A stretch of DNA of 13,994 bases from Anaerobacillus alkalidiazotrophicus. GTDB taxonomy: Bacteria; Bacillota; Bacilli; Bacillales_H; Anaerobacillaceae. Within the stretch, counting starts at the first letter, position 1; every line of letters begins with the position of its first letter. This document shows positions 1 through 6,680 of the stretch, in pieces. Both the position numbers and the translations under genes were made by a program. The stretch is from NCBI RefSeq assembly GCF_001866055.1, contig NZ_MLQS01000025.1, forward strand, positions 1 to 13,994, written 5' to 3'. Under the pieces are notes generated by a model that ran no database searches, had not been told where the DNA came from, and saw nothing but the letters and a program-made list of their open reading frames with translations.

Positions 1-750
1 ATCATAGAATGCATAAGCATGGCGAGCACCTTGGTTATCTTTAGCACCCATTTTCATCGAAACTTTTCGTAAGTAGGCAATTTGGTCTGTTAACGGAATA
101 CCTTTTGGACAGTTCGTTACACACTGCATACAGTGAATACATTTCCATAATTCATTTTCTAGTACTGGCTGAATACGTTGTAGTGGATCAGCATCTCTTG
201 AATCAACAGCAAAACGGTAAGCTTTATTTAAAACGAACGGATCAAGATACCCACCATCATTTACATTTAGCTGTCCACACTCTGATGTACATACCCCACA
301 AAGAATACAGGCAGTTGGTGAAGCAATTTTCGCAAATTCTGCTTCACTTTGCTTAAAGCCTTTCTCTACACTTCCGTCCTCAGAAGGGATTAACCATGGC
401 TTAACAAGCTTAAGCTTCTCCACTTTTGGCTTCCAATCAATAACTAAATCTCTAATTACTTCATAATTTTGTAACGGTTCAAATGTTAAAACATTTGTTT
501 CGAACGTTTCGATGATTTCATCTAGTGGCGTTTTACAGCCTAGATAAGATGTTCCGTTAATTCTTACTCCACAGCTCCCACAAATAGCGTGACGACAGGC
601 AGAAGTAAAGTTTAATGTCGGATCCATTTCATCTTTAATTTTTGTTAATGCCCAAAGGACAGTTTTATTTTTTTCATAAGGGAATTGATATTCTTGAACC
701 CACTTGGTTGTCCCGTCATAGCGATGAATTCTAAAAATAAATTTTTCCAT
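1..750 (-). CDS. sdhB: Succinate dehydrogenase/fumarate reductase iron-sulfur subunit (3' end beyond window)
   Basis: Electron-transfer subunit carrying electrons between the FAD subunit and the quinone-linked partner. 250 codons are visible, starting at the ATG at 750 and running off the left edge; the family is usually about 230-260 residues, so little is missing. The plant-type [2Fe-2S] ligands are C52, C57, C60 and C72. A second domain has C148, C151, C154 and C158, then C204, C207, C210 and C214 (CIHCMQC...CPKG). In classical enzymes the C207 position is Val, Ile or another non-Cys residue and the cluster is [3Fe-4S]; here a fourth cysteine predicts a second [4Fe-4S]. The start overlaps the sdhA stop by one base (TAATG), implying translational coupling, with AGGAG upstream inside sdhA. 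No cytochrome b subunit precedes sdhA. Whether it works as reductase or dehydrogenase is inferred from context. Confidence 0.93.
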   Translation of the reverse strand, partial: MEKFIFRIHRYDGTTKWVQEYQFPYEKNKTVLWALTKIKDEMDPTLNFTSACRHAICGSCGVRINGTSYLGCKTPLDEIIETFETNVLTFEPLQNYEVIRDLVIDWKPKVEKLKLVKPWLIPSEDGSVEKGFKQSEAEFAKIASPTACILCGVCTSECGQLNVNDGGYLDPFVLNKAYRFAVDSRDADPLQRIQPVLENELWKCIHCMQCVTNCPKGIPLTDQIAYLRKVSMKMGAKDNQGARHAYAFYD

Positions 751-2459
751 TAGTATTTTCGCTCCTCTGGTTTATACTTTGTAATCTTAACAGGGATATA
801 TTCAAGCTCATACTGATCTTGCTTTTTGTGAACAAGTGTATGGGCTAAGAAATTAACATCATCACGAGTAGGATAATCCTTTCTTGTATGTGACCCTCTA
901 CTTTCTTTTCTATTAATAGCAGCCATGACAATCGCTTTTGCTAAAGTCAGACAGTTACCAATTTCAACATAGTTTACAAATGCCATATTGTAACGAACTG
1001 CTGGGTCACCGATAAACGTATCTTTGTATTCATTAATTAACTGATTAATATCCTTTAATGCCTGTTTCATTTCCACTTCATCACGGAAAATTCCAACGTT
1101 ATCCCACATTGTTTGAGCCATTTTATTTCGGATTTCTACGATATTTTTTCCATCTTTTTTATTTCGTATTGTTTTGAATTTCTCTTTCCATGCTTCCGTT
1201 TCTAGTTCAAGTTTAACTTCTGAACCAAATGAGCGACGGTGAGCTGTTTCTTTCGCACCAATCCCTGCATACTTACCAAATAAAACAACATCTGCTACAG
1301 AATTTCCACCTAAACGATTCGAACCATGAAGGGACACACATGCACACTCACCAGCAGCATGAACACCATCAATTGGAGTACTTAGTGTTTGTGGATCAAC
1401 AACATGAATTCCACCCATCATATAGTGACAGCTTGGACGAATCGGTACAGGTTCTTCTAGCATATCAACACCTTCAAATTCCATCGCAAGTTCGCGAACT
1501 TGAGGAAGACGTTCCATGATCTTCTTTTTACCTAAATGTCGTAAATCCATTAACACATAGGCATTCATGCCTTCACCAAAACCACGTCCTTCTTTAATCT
1601 CAGTTTCAATTGATCTAGAAACTAAATCACGTGGTCCTAATTCCATTTTTTCTGGTGCATAACGAGCCATAAAGCGTTCGCCATCTTTATTTAATAAATA
1701 ACCACCTTCACCACGACAGGCCTCGGATAATAAAATTCCAGTTGAAGCTAACCCTGTTGGATGGAACTGAACAAATTCAGGGTCTTTTAAAGGAATACCA
1801 GCGTTAAAACATGCTGCTGTTCCATCCCCAGTCATGTTGATGGCATTTGTCGTTCTGTTCCAATACGTTCTTCCAAAACCACCAGAAGCAATAACTACTG
1901 ATTTTGCTTTCATTGGAAGGATGTCACCTGTTTTTATATCCATGACAACTATTCCAGTCATATTTCCATCTTCTACTACTAAAGAAAGTAAAATCCACTC
2001 ATCAAAAAATTCCACATCATTTTTTAAACATTGTTCATAAATTGAATGAAGAATAACGTGTCCTGTTTTATCGGCAGAATAACATGTTCTAGGACTAGAT
2101 GCTCCACCAAACGGACGTTGCGCGATGTTACCATTTCCATCTCGTGAGAAAGGTACACCATAATAATCTAATTCGGAAATAATTTCTGGCATTTTTGAAG
2201 TGAAAAATTCAACTGCATCTTGGTCAGCTAAAAAGTCGCTCCCTTTTACTGTATCCATAAAGTGCTTTTCAGGAGAGTCCGTTGAATCACGGTACCCCAT
2301 TGCTGCATTAATTCCACCCTGAGCTGCACCGGTATGTGACCTTGTCGGAAATACTTTAGATATACATGCAACTTTTAAACTTTTATCTTCACTCGCAGAA
2401 AGTGCTGCCATCATTCCTGCTCCACCTGCTCCAACTACTATTACATCATAAGTTAGCAT
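750..2459 (-). CDS. sdhA: Succinate dehydrogenase/fumarate reductase flavoprotein subunit
   Basis: Catalytic subunit interconverting succinate and fumarate, 569 residues, a normal length. The N-terminal GAGGAG (10-15) is the FAD dinucleotide-binding loop; RSHTGAAQGG (40-49) holds H42, the expected site of covalent FAD attachment. Active-site positions match the family: QFHPTG (H233, T235), E246 and R249, GPRD (R277), RPSCHYMMGG (H345), GECACVSLHGSNRLGGNS (E371, R382). There is no Tat signal, so the active site is cytoplasmic, unlike the exported methylmenaquinol:fumarate reductases. The ATG at 2459 follows AGGGGG by about 7 bases. It lies 22 bp after the fumarase beta gene and overlaps sdhB. 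Co-transcription with fumarase and a dicarboxylate carrier makes fumarate reduction likely, but sequence alone does not give direction. frdA would be an equally fair name. Confidence 0.95.
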   Translation of the reverse strand: MLTYDVIVVGAGGAGMMAALSASEDKSLKVACISKVFPTRSHTGAAQGGINAAMGYRDSTDSPEKHFMDTVKGSDFLADQDAVEFFTSKMPEIISELDYYGVPFSRDGNGNIAQRPFGGASSPRTCYSADKTGHVILHSIYEQCLKNDVEFFDEWILLSLVVEDGNMTGIVVMDIKTGDILPMKAKSVVIASGGFGRTYWNRTTNAINMTGDGTAACFNAGIPLKDPEFVQFHPTGLASTGILLSEACRGEGGYLLNKDGERFMARYAPEKMELGPRDLVSRSIETEIKEGRGFGEGMNAYVLMDLRHLGKKKIMERLPQVRELAMEFEGVDMLEEPVPIRPSCHYMMGGIHVVDPQTLSTPIDGVHAAGECACVSLHGSNRLGGNSVADVVLFGKYAGIGAKETAHRRSFGSEVKLELETEAWKEKFKTIRNKKDGKNIVEIRNKMAQTMWDNVGIFRDEVEMKQALKDINQLINEYKDTFIGDPAVRYNMAFVNYVEIGNCLTLAKAIVMAAINRKESRGSHTRKDYPTRDDVNFLAHTLVHKKQDQYELEYIPVKITKYKPEERKY

Positions 2460-2481
2460 CGGTAATCCCCCTTTTAGTCTA

Positions 2482-3042
2482 TTAATCTACTTGTTTGTAT
2501 TGTTGGACCCCAAGCTCATACAAATCATTGCCTTCACAATCAATGGCTACTATACATGGATAATCCACAACTTCCATTCTTCTAATTGCCTCAGGTCCTA
2601 ATTCAGGAAAGGCAACAATATCTACTTTTTGAATTGTATCTGCAATTAAAGCTGCAGCTCCACCAATTGCCGCAAAGTAAACCGCACCATTTTCTTTCAT
2701 AGATTCAATGACCGCTTTACTTCTCGGACCTTTTCCAATCATTCCTTTTAACCCTTGTTCCATCATAGTAGGAGAATAAGCGTCCATTCTTCCACTTGTT
2801 GTTGGACCACAGGAACCGATCACTTTCCCTGGTTTTGCCGGACTTGGACCAGCGTAATAAACAACTTGATCTTTAAAATCAACTGGAAGTTCTTTTCCTT
2901 CAGCCAACGTATCCACTAAAATTTTATGCGCTGCATCACGAGCTGAATAAATTACTCCTGTAATCGAAACTTGATCTCCAGCTTTTAAGTCTTTTACTTG
3001 TTCATATGTTAATGGTGTCGTAATTTTTTTTATCGTTTCCAT
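2482..3042 (-). CDS. Class I fumarate hydratase, beta (C-terminal) subunit
   Basis: Smaller subunit of the two-chain, oxygen-sensitive [4Fe-4S] fumarase that interconverts malate and fumarate; it corresponds to the C-terminal domain of single-chain class I fumarases. I start it at the ATG at 3042 (186 residues), 8 bases after AGGAG; an in-frame GTG at 3051 abuts that site and is less likely. Family motifs: YAGPSPAKPG, then GSCGPTTSGRMD, then a GMIGKG loop and the conserved ENGAVYFAAIGGAAAL segment. The gene begins 12 bp after the alpha subunit stop, its ribosome binding site touching that stop, so the two are probably translationally coupled. L-tartrate dehydratase beta (TtdB) is the closest alternative; a reductase downstream and a dicarboxylate carrier upstream favour fumarase. 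Confidence 0.92.
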   Translation of the reverse strand: METIKKITTPLTYEQVKDLKAGDQVSITGVIYSARDAAHKILVDTLAEGKELPVDFKDQVVYYAGPSPAKPGKVIGSCGPTTSGRMDAYSPTMMEQGLKGMIGKGPRSKAVIESMKENGAVYFAAIGGAAALIADTIQKVDIVAFPELGPEAIRRMEVVDYPCIVAIDCEGNDLYELGVQQYKQVD

Positions 3043-3054
3043 TGGATTCACTCC

Positions 3055-3921
3055 TTAAAGGTATGCTTCAGTATGACGGGCTGCATGGCAATTTAACGTA
3101 ACGCATACAGGCATCATTGCAATATGAGTTGGATATGTTTCAATATGAACAGCAAGTGCTGTAACCTTACCACCAAATCCTTGAGGACCAATTCCAAGTT
3201 TGTTGATTTTTTCTAATAACTTCTTTTCTAACTCAGCATACTCTGGGTTCGGATGCGGTTCACCAGCATGACGAGCAAGAGCTTTTTTCGCTAAAAGTGT
3301 ACATTTATCCATTGTGCCACCAATTCCTACTCCGACAATGACAGGTGGACAAGGATTACCACCTGCTTGAGTAATAGAGTTAACAATAAAGTCAACAACT
3401 CCGTCTAAACCTTCTGAAGGTTTACACATTTTTACAGCACCCATATTTTCACTTCCAGCACCTTTAGGAAGTACTTGAATTCTAAGTTGATCTCCTGGCA
3501 CCACTTCTGTATGGATAACAGCAGGTGTGTTATCACCAGTGTTTTTGCGGTTTAAAACTGGATCAGCAACAACTGACTTACGAAGATAGCCATCTTCATA
3601 CCCTTGACGAACACCTTCGTTGATTGCATCTACCAAACTACCACCTACAATGTGTACATCTTGCCCAACTTCTACTAAAATAACTGTCATCCCAGTATCT
3701 TGACACATTGGCGCATCTTCTTCTCTTGATAGTTTTACATTTTTCAAGATTTTTTCTAAACTATATTTTCCAAATTGAGATTCTTCCTGTTGTAATCCCT
3801 CTTCAATTAATTTTTCAACATCTTCTGGCAGATCACAGGCTGCCTTCATACATAAACTTCTTACTGTTTCAGTAATTTGCTTTGTAGATATTTCACGGAC
3901 TTTCGTGATTAATTCACTCAT
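3055..3921 (-). CDS. Class I fumarate hydratase, alpha (N-terminal) subunit
   Basis: Large subunit of the heteromeric iron-sulfur fumarase, 288 residues, full length for the family. The expected three cluster cysteines are present: C73 in MCQDTG, C191 in NPCPP and C278 in NCHAARH. Other signatures are PKGAGSEN (152-159) and GVGIGGTMD. The ATG at 3921 follows AGGAGG by 9 bases. It sits between the carrier gene (122 bp upstream) and the beta subunit (12 bp downstream). Class I fumarases are oxygen labile, so their use here fits anaerobic expression; this is inference. The split two-gene form is common in anaerobes, thermophiles and archaea. It could be tartrate dehydratase alpha (TtdA), but the operon partners argue otherwise. 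Confidence 0.94.
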   Translation of the reverse strand: MSELITKVREISTKQITETVRSLCMKAACDLPEDVEKLIEEGLQQEESQFGKYSLEKILKNVKLSREEDAPMCQDTGMTVILVEVGQDVHIVGGSLVDAINEGVRQGYEDGYLRKSVVADPVLNRKNTGDNTPAVIHTEVVPGDQLRIQVLPKGAGSENMGAVKMCKPSEGLDGVVDFIVNSITQAGGNPCPPVIVGVGIGGTMDKCTLLAKKALARHAGEPHPNPEYAELEKKLLEKINKLGIGPQGFGGKVTALAVHIETYPTHIAMMPVCVTLNCHAARHTEAYL

Positions 3922-3954
3922 TTACCTTTACCTCCTAATGTACTGAAACTTTTT

Positions 3955-3994
3955 TTGTTCAAACTGTGACATGCAATCATCACAGTTTGAACAA
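3955..3994 (-). other. Perfect 15-bp inverted repeat between carrier and fumarase genes
   Basis: Arms 3955-3969 and 3980-3994 are exact reverse complements (TTGTTCAAACTGTGA) around a 10-base loop. In the sense of the operon the hairpin is followed by a run of A, not U, so it is not a standard intrinsic terminator. It may be an mRNA processing or stability element that sets different levels for carrier and enzymes, or an operator. Confidence 0.7.
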
Positions 3995-4043
3995 TATAAA
4001 GCTTACATCATTATAATCTTTTCTTTTTCTCTCAAAACGAACC

Positions 4044-5519
4044 TTACCAAAGACCTAATATCTTCCACCAAACTCCACCAATTCCGAGCCAAACGATAAT
4101 GTGAATGATAGAAATAATAAACCCAATCGACCACCACTTGTTTTGTGACACATAACCTGTTCCAAAAAATACTGGTGCTGGTCCTGATCCGTAGTGAGTC
4201 GTACAAGAAAATAAGTTACTAAAGAATGCAAGTAACAATGCTGCTAATAACGGTGGAGCTCCTGCAGCTAATAATACTGCCAAGAATGCTGCATACATCG
4301 CACTTACGTGAGCCGTGTTACTAGCAAAGAAGTAATGAGAGTAGAAGTAAACGATCGCTAGAACGACTAACGCAACCATCCATGACATTCCAGAAACTGT
4401 ACTTCCCATTAAATTACTAAACCAAGGAATCATTCCTAAGCTATTTAAGAATGTTGCCATCATAACTAGAGCCGCAAACCATACAAGTGTATCCCAAGCA
4501 CCATGTTCGTTTTTAATGTCATCCCATGTTAAAACTTGAAATAAAAGCAGCGTACAGAGACCGATAAATGCTGTTGTAGTCGCATCAATACCAATATTTG
4601 AACCGAAGATCCATAATCCTAAAATTAAGAAGAAAACACCAACCATATACCATTCTGACGTTTTCAATGGACCCATTTCTTCTAACTTTTGTTTTGCTAA
4701 AAGAGACGCACCTGGGGTTTCCTTAATTTCAGGTGGATAAAGCTTATAAATAACTAAAGGAATTATAATTAAACTAATCACACCTGGTACTAATGCAGCA
4801 ACCATCCATCCAGTCCAAGATATCGTTTGACCAGTTATTTCAGCCGCTAAACTCATGGCAAGCGGGTTAGCAGCCATTGCCGTTAAGAACATGGCAGAAG
4901 TGACCATGTCACCTTGGAATGCTACTTTTGTTAAAAATGCTCCGACTTTTCTTTCCGTACCATCACCAACGCGTGAACCATATGTTTCAGATAAAGATCG
5001 AATAATTGGTAGAATAATCCCACCAGCACGAGCCGTATTAGACGGCATTGCAGGTGCTAATAATAAATCACTTAGTAGTAATGAATAAGAAAGACCTAGT
5101 GTTTTCTTACCAAACTTCATAACAAAGAAATACGCTACCCTCGTACCTAAACCAGTTTTGATGAACCCACGAGAGATAAAAAATGCAATAACAATTAACC
5201 AAATGACAGAGTTACTAAACCCACTTAGAGCCTCACCTGTCGTTAACGTTTTTGTTATTATGGTTGTGGTTAATCCTAAAATAGCGACAACACCCATTGG
5301 CATTGGTTTAATAATTAAACCAACAATTGTTGCGACAAAAATAGCAAAAAGTTGCCAAGCCTGAGGTTCTAATCCTGCAGGTGGCGTAATATTCCAAATG
5401 ATAAATCCAACTGCTAAAGTAATGAATAAAGGTAATAATTTCACTTCACTTTTCTTTTTTAATGGTTGTTTTGCATAAATTTTATGCATTTTTTCAGCTT
5501 GCTGTTGTGGTAATGCCAT
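4044..5519 (-). CDS. DASS-family dicarboxylate carrier (YflS/SodiT1-like, malate/2-oxoglutarate type)
   Basis: Polytopic inner-membrane carrier of the divalent anion:sodium symporter (DASS) family, substrates probably malate, fumarate, succinate or 2-oxoglutarate. I start it at the ATG at 5519 (491 residues), 8 bases after GGGAG; an in-frame GTG at 5528 abuts that site. A basic cytoplasmic N-terminus of about 25 residues precedes the first membrane segment (KLLPLFITLAVGFIIW). Both paired SNT signature motifs are present: PSNTARAGG (SNT at 160-162) and FASNTAHVSA (400-402), the substrate- and sodium-coordinating loops of this fold. Also seen are NSVIWLIVIAFF and AWDTLVWFAALVMMA, typical of the plant DiT1/bacterial YflS branch, which includes antiporters. 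First gene of the operon, hence likely to import fumarase substrate or swap it for succinate; which one is not readable from sequence. Confidence 0.92.
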   Translation of the reverse strand: MALPQQQAEKMHKIYAKQPLKKKSEVKLLPLFITLAVGFIIWNITPPAGLEPQAWQLFAIFVATIVGLIIKPMPMGVVAILGLTTTIITKTLTTGEALSGFSNSVIWLIVIAFFISRGFIKTGLGTRVAYFFVMKFGKKTLGLSYSLLLSDLLLAPAMPSNTARAGGIILPIIRSLSETYGSRVGDGTERKVGAFLTKVAFQGDMVTSAMFLTAMAANPLAMSLAAEITGQTISWTGWMVAALVPGVISLIIIPLVIYKLYPPEIKETPGASLLAKQKLEEMGPLKTSEWYMVGVFFLILGLWIFGSNIGIDATTTAFIGLCTLLLFQVLTWDDIKNEHGAWDTLVWFAALVMMATFLNSLGMIPWFSNLMGSTVSGMSWMVALVVLAIVYFYSHYFFASNTAHVSAMYAAFLAVLLAAGAPPLLAALLLAFFSNLFSCTTHYGSGPAPVFFGTGYVSQNKWWSIGFIISIIHIIVWLGIGGVWWKILGLW

Positions 5520-5597
5520 TTTCTTCACTCCCTTTAAATTAATTAAAACACAAGAATTTCAAGTCATAATTACTGATCATTTGTGAACATTTTGTGA

Positions 5598-5615
5598 ATG
5601 TGAATAAATTCACAA
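5598..5615. promoter_or_regulatory. Rex/Fnr-type palindrome upstream of the carrier-fumarase-reductase operon
   Basis: ATGTGAATAAATTCACAA reads TGTGAA-TAAA-TTCACA, matching the Rex consensus TTGTGAA-N4-TTCACAA except for its first base. It also fits the Bacillus Fnr box TGTGA-N6-TCACA exactly (5599-5614). It lies about 80 bp upstream of the carrier start. Further TGTGAA half sites follow at 5582-5587 and 5593-5598. If a -10 lies near 5570-5575 (AGTAAT on the minus strand), the centre would be near -42, an Fnr activating position. Either regulator would give oxygen- or redox-dependent expression. Assignment between the two is open. Confidence 0.65.
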
Positions 5616-5729
5616 ATATGGACAAAAAAATTTAGACTAGGTAGAAATAATTAACGTTGACTTATTCAATCTTCCTAATCTATGTGAAAAGATTTAACAA
5701 AACTAGAACCTATTTTTGATCAATAATTA

Positions 5730-5813
5730 TTTCAACTTTAATTTACTTAAAAGGAGGGTGAATAGATAGTTATTGAAAGTTAGAAAAAAATTAAGTAAAT
5801 AATGAAAGTGAAA
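5730..5813. promoter_or_regulatory. Long imperfect inverted repeat in the operon control region
   Basis: The arm at 5730-5750 (ACTTTAATTTACTTAA core) is mirrored at 5791-5813, with a perfect TTTACTTAA/TTAAGTAAA heart and a 40-base spacer. The spacer contains AAAAGGAGGGTG (5748-5760), a very strong ribosome-binding sequence on the plus strand, but only a few sense codons follow before stops, so I call no gene. The rest of 5520-5896 is AT-rich and shows no credible coding frame. The repeat may be a binding site for the neighbouring response regulator; this is inference. Confidence 0.4.
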
Positions 5814-5896
5814 CCATCCACAAAGTTGCTTTCAAAAGTTACATAACTAATTTTGGTATTTTTATATCATAGATTGAAAAGAGATGGGCAGAATAC

Positions 5897-5948
5897 TAAA
5901 AAAACTAAGACCTCTCCTTTTCTAATTCGGATTGGAAGCCTTAGTTTT
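5897..5948 (-). terminator. Intrinsic terminator of the sensor/regulator operon
   Basis: AAAACTAAG (5901-5909) pairs with CTTAGTTTT (5940-5948). On the minus strand the stem is followed by a run of seven T (5904-5897). It starts 17 bp after the response-regulator stop. Confidence 0.75.
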
Positions 5949-5965
5949 ATCTAGTGTGGTGATAT

Positions 5966-6676
5966 TTACAAATACCTCTTAATTATTTCTTCATCCGATG
6001 AAATTAGTTGGTGTTTATAGACCGGTCTGCCTACTGTTCCGTAAACAATATCTGTCTTCAATATATTAATATCATTCATAAAGTTTAAATACTTTCTTAA
6101 TGAAACTCTTGATATCCCTACCTCATTTGCCAACTCTTCTGTAGAGAACGGTGATATTTCCATTAATTTTATTTTCTCCCACACAAATTGTAACGTATTT
6201 TTCGTTAAACCTTTTGGTAACTCAAGAGATTGAACTGACTTATGATTTTTATTAAAAAACTGATTATCTAGGTCTTCTTGTTTTAATTTCGTCTGCTTAT
6301 CAATCATAGACTTATCAGCTTTATAATCTTGTAGGGCTGTACAAAAACGTTCGAATTCAAATGGTTTAATTAAATAGTCAACTACACCAAACCGTAGTGC
6401 TTTTTGTATACTTTCATTATCACAGGCTGCAGAAATGACAATAATATCTACTTCTTTATCATTGCTTCTTATTTTTGAAAGTAGGTCCCAACCAGTTTTA
6501 TTAGGCATATAAATATCTAACAAAATTAAATGAACTTTATTTTCGTTTAATATATTTATCGCATCATCAACAGATGGTGCGATTGCTACTAATTCATAAC
6601 CTTCAATCTTTTCTAAATAACGCCGATTGAACTCAGCCACCATAGGATCGTCTTCTACTATTAAAACTTTTAACAT
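5966..6676 (-). CDS. Response regulator, CitB/DcuR/MalR family
   Basis: Transcription factor partner of the adjacent kinase, 236 residues from the ATG at 6676 (MLKVLIVEDD), preceded by GAGGAG inside the end of the kinase gene; a longer in-frame start exists upstream but would overlap the kinase by about 35 bp and add residues foreign to the receiver domain. Receiver domain about 3-120: acidic pocket E8-D9-D10, phospho-acceptor D54 (LLDIYMP), S82 and K104 (KPF). The C-terminal DNA-binding domain has a helix-turn-helix, FSTEELANEVGISRVSLRKYL, as in MalR, DctR and CitT of Bacillus, followed by GTVGRPVYKH. Likely targets are the carrier-fumarase-reductase operon on one side and the 2HCT transporter on the other, by analogy with B. 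subtilis MalR acting on yflS and maeN. Confidence 0.92.
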   Translation of the reverse strand: MLKVLIVEDDPMVAEFNRRYLEKIEGYELVAIAPSVDDAINILNENKVHLILLDIYMPNKTGWDLLSKIRSNDKEVDIIVISAACDNESIQKALRFGVVDYLIKPFEFERFCTALQDYKADKSMIDKQTKLKQEDLDNQFFNKNHKSVQSLELPKGLTKNTLQFVWEKIKLMEISPFSTEELANEVGISRVSLRKYLNFMNDINILKTDIVYGTVGRPVYKHQLISSDEEIIKRYL

Positions 6677-6680
6677 TCTA

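Noticed and set aside
105..356. Open frame on the plus strand, His-rich translation
   Set aside because: Antisense to the iron-sulfur subunit, whose cysteine motifs prove the minus-strand frame.
1229..1519. Open frame on the plus strand, 96 codons
   Set aside because: Antisense shadow of sdhA with low-complexity His/Gln content and no ribosome binding site.
1834..2040. Open frame on the plus strand, 68 codons
   Set aside because: Antisense to sdhA in a region covering conserved flavoprotein sequence.
4003..4206. Second minus-strand frame overlapping the end of the DASS gene
   Set aside because: Lies in another frame of the carrier's last membrane segments; no family resemblance and no upstream ribosome binding site.
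4855..5364. Two plus-strand frames inside the DASS gene
   Set aside because: Antisense to the region with the first SNT motif; translations show no domain.
5803..5850. Short plus-strand frame starting ATGAAAGTGAAACC
   Set aside because: Only about 14 codons with no ribosome binding site next to it; likely chance.
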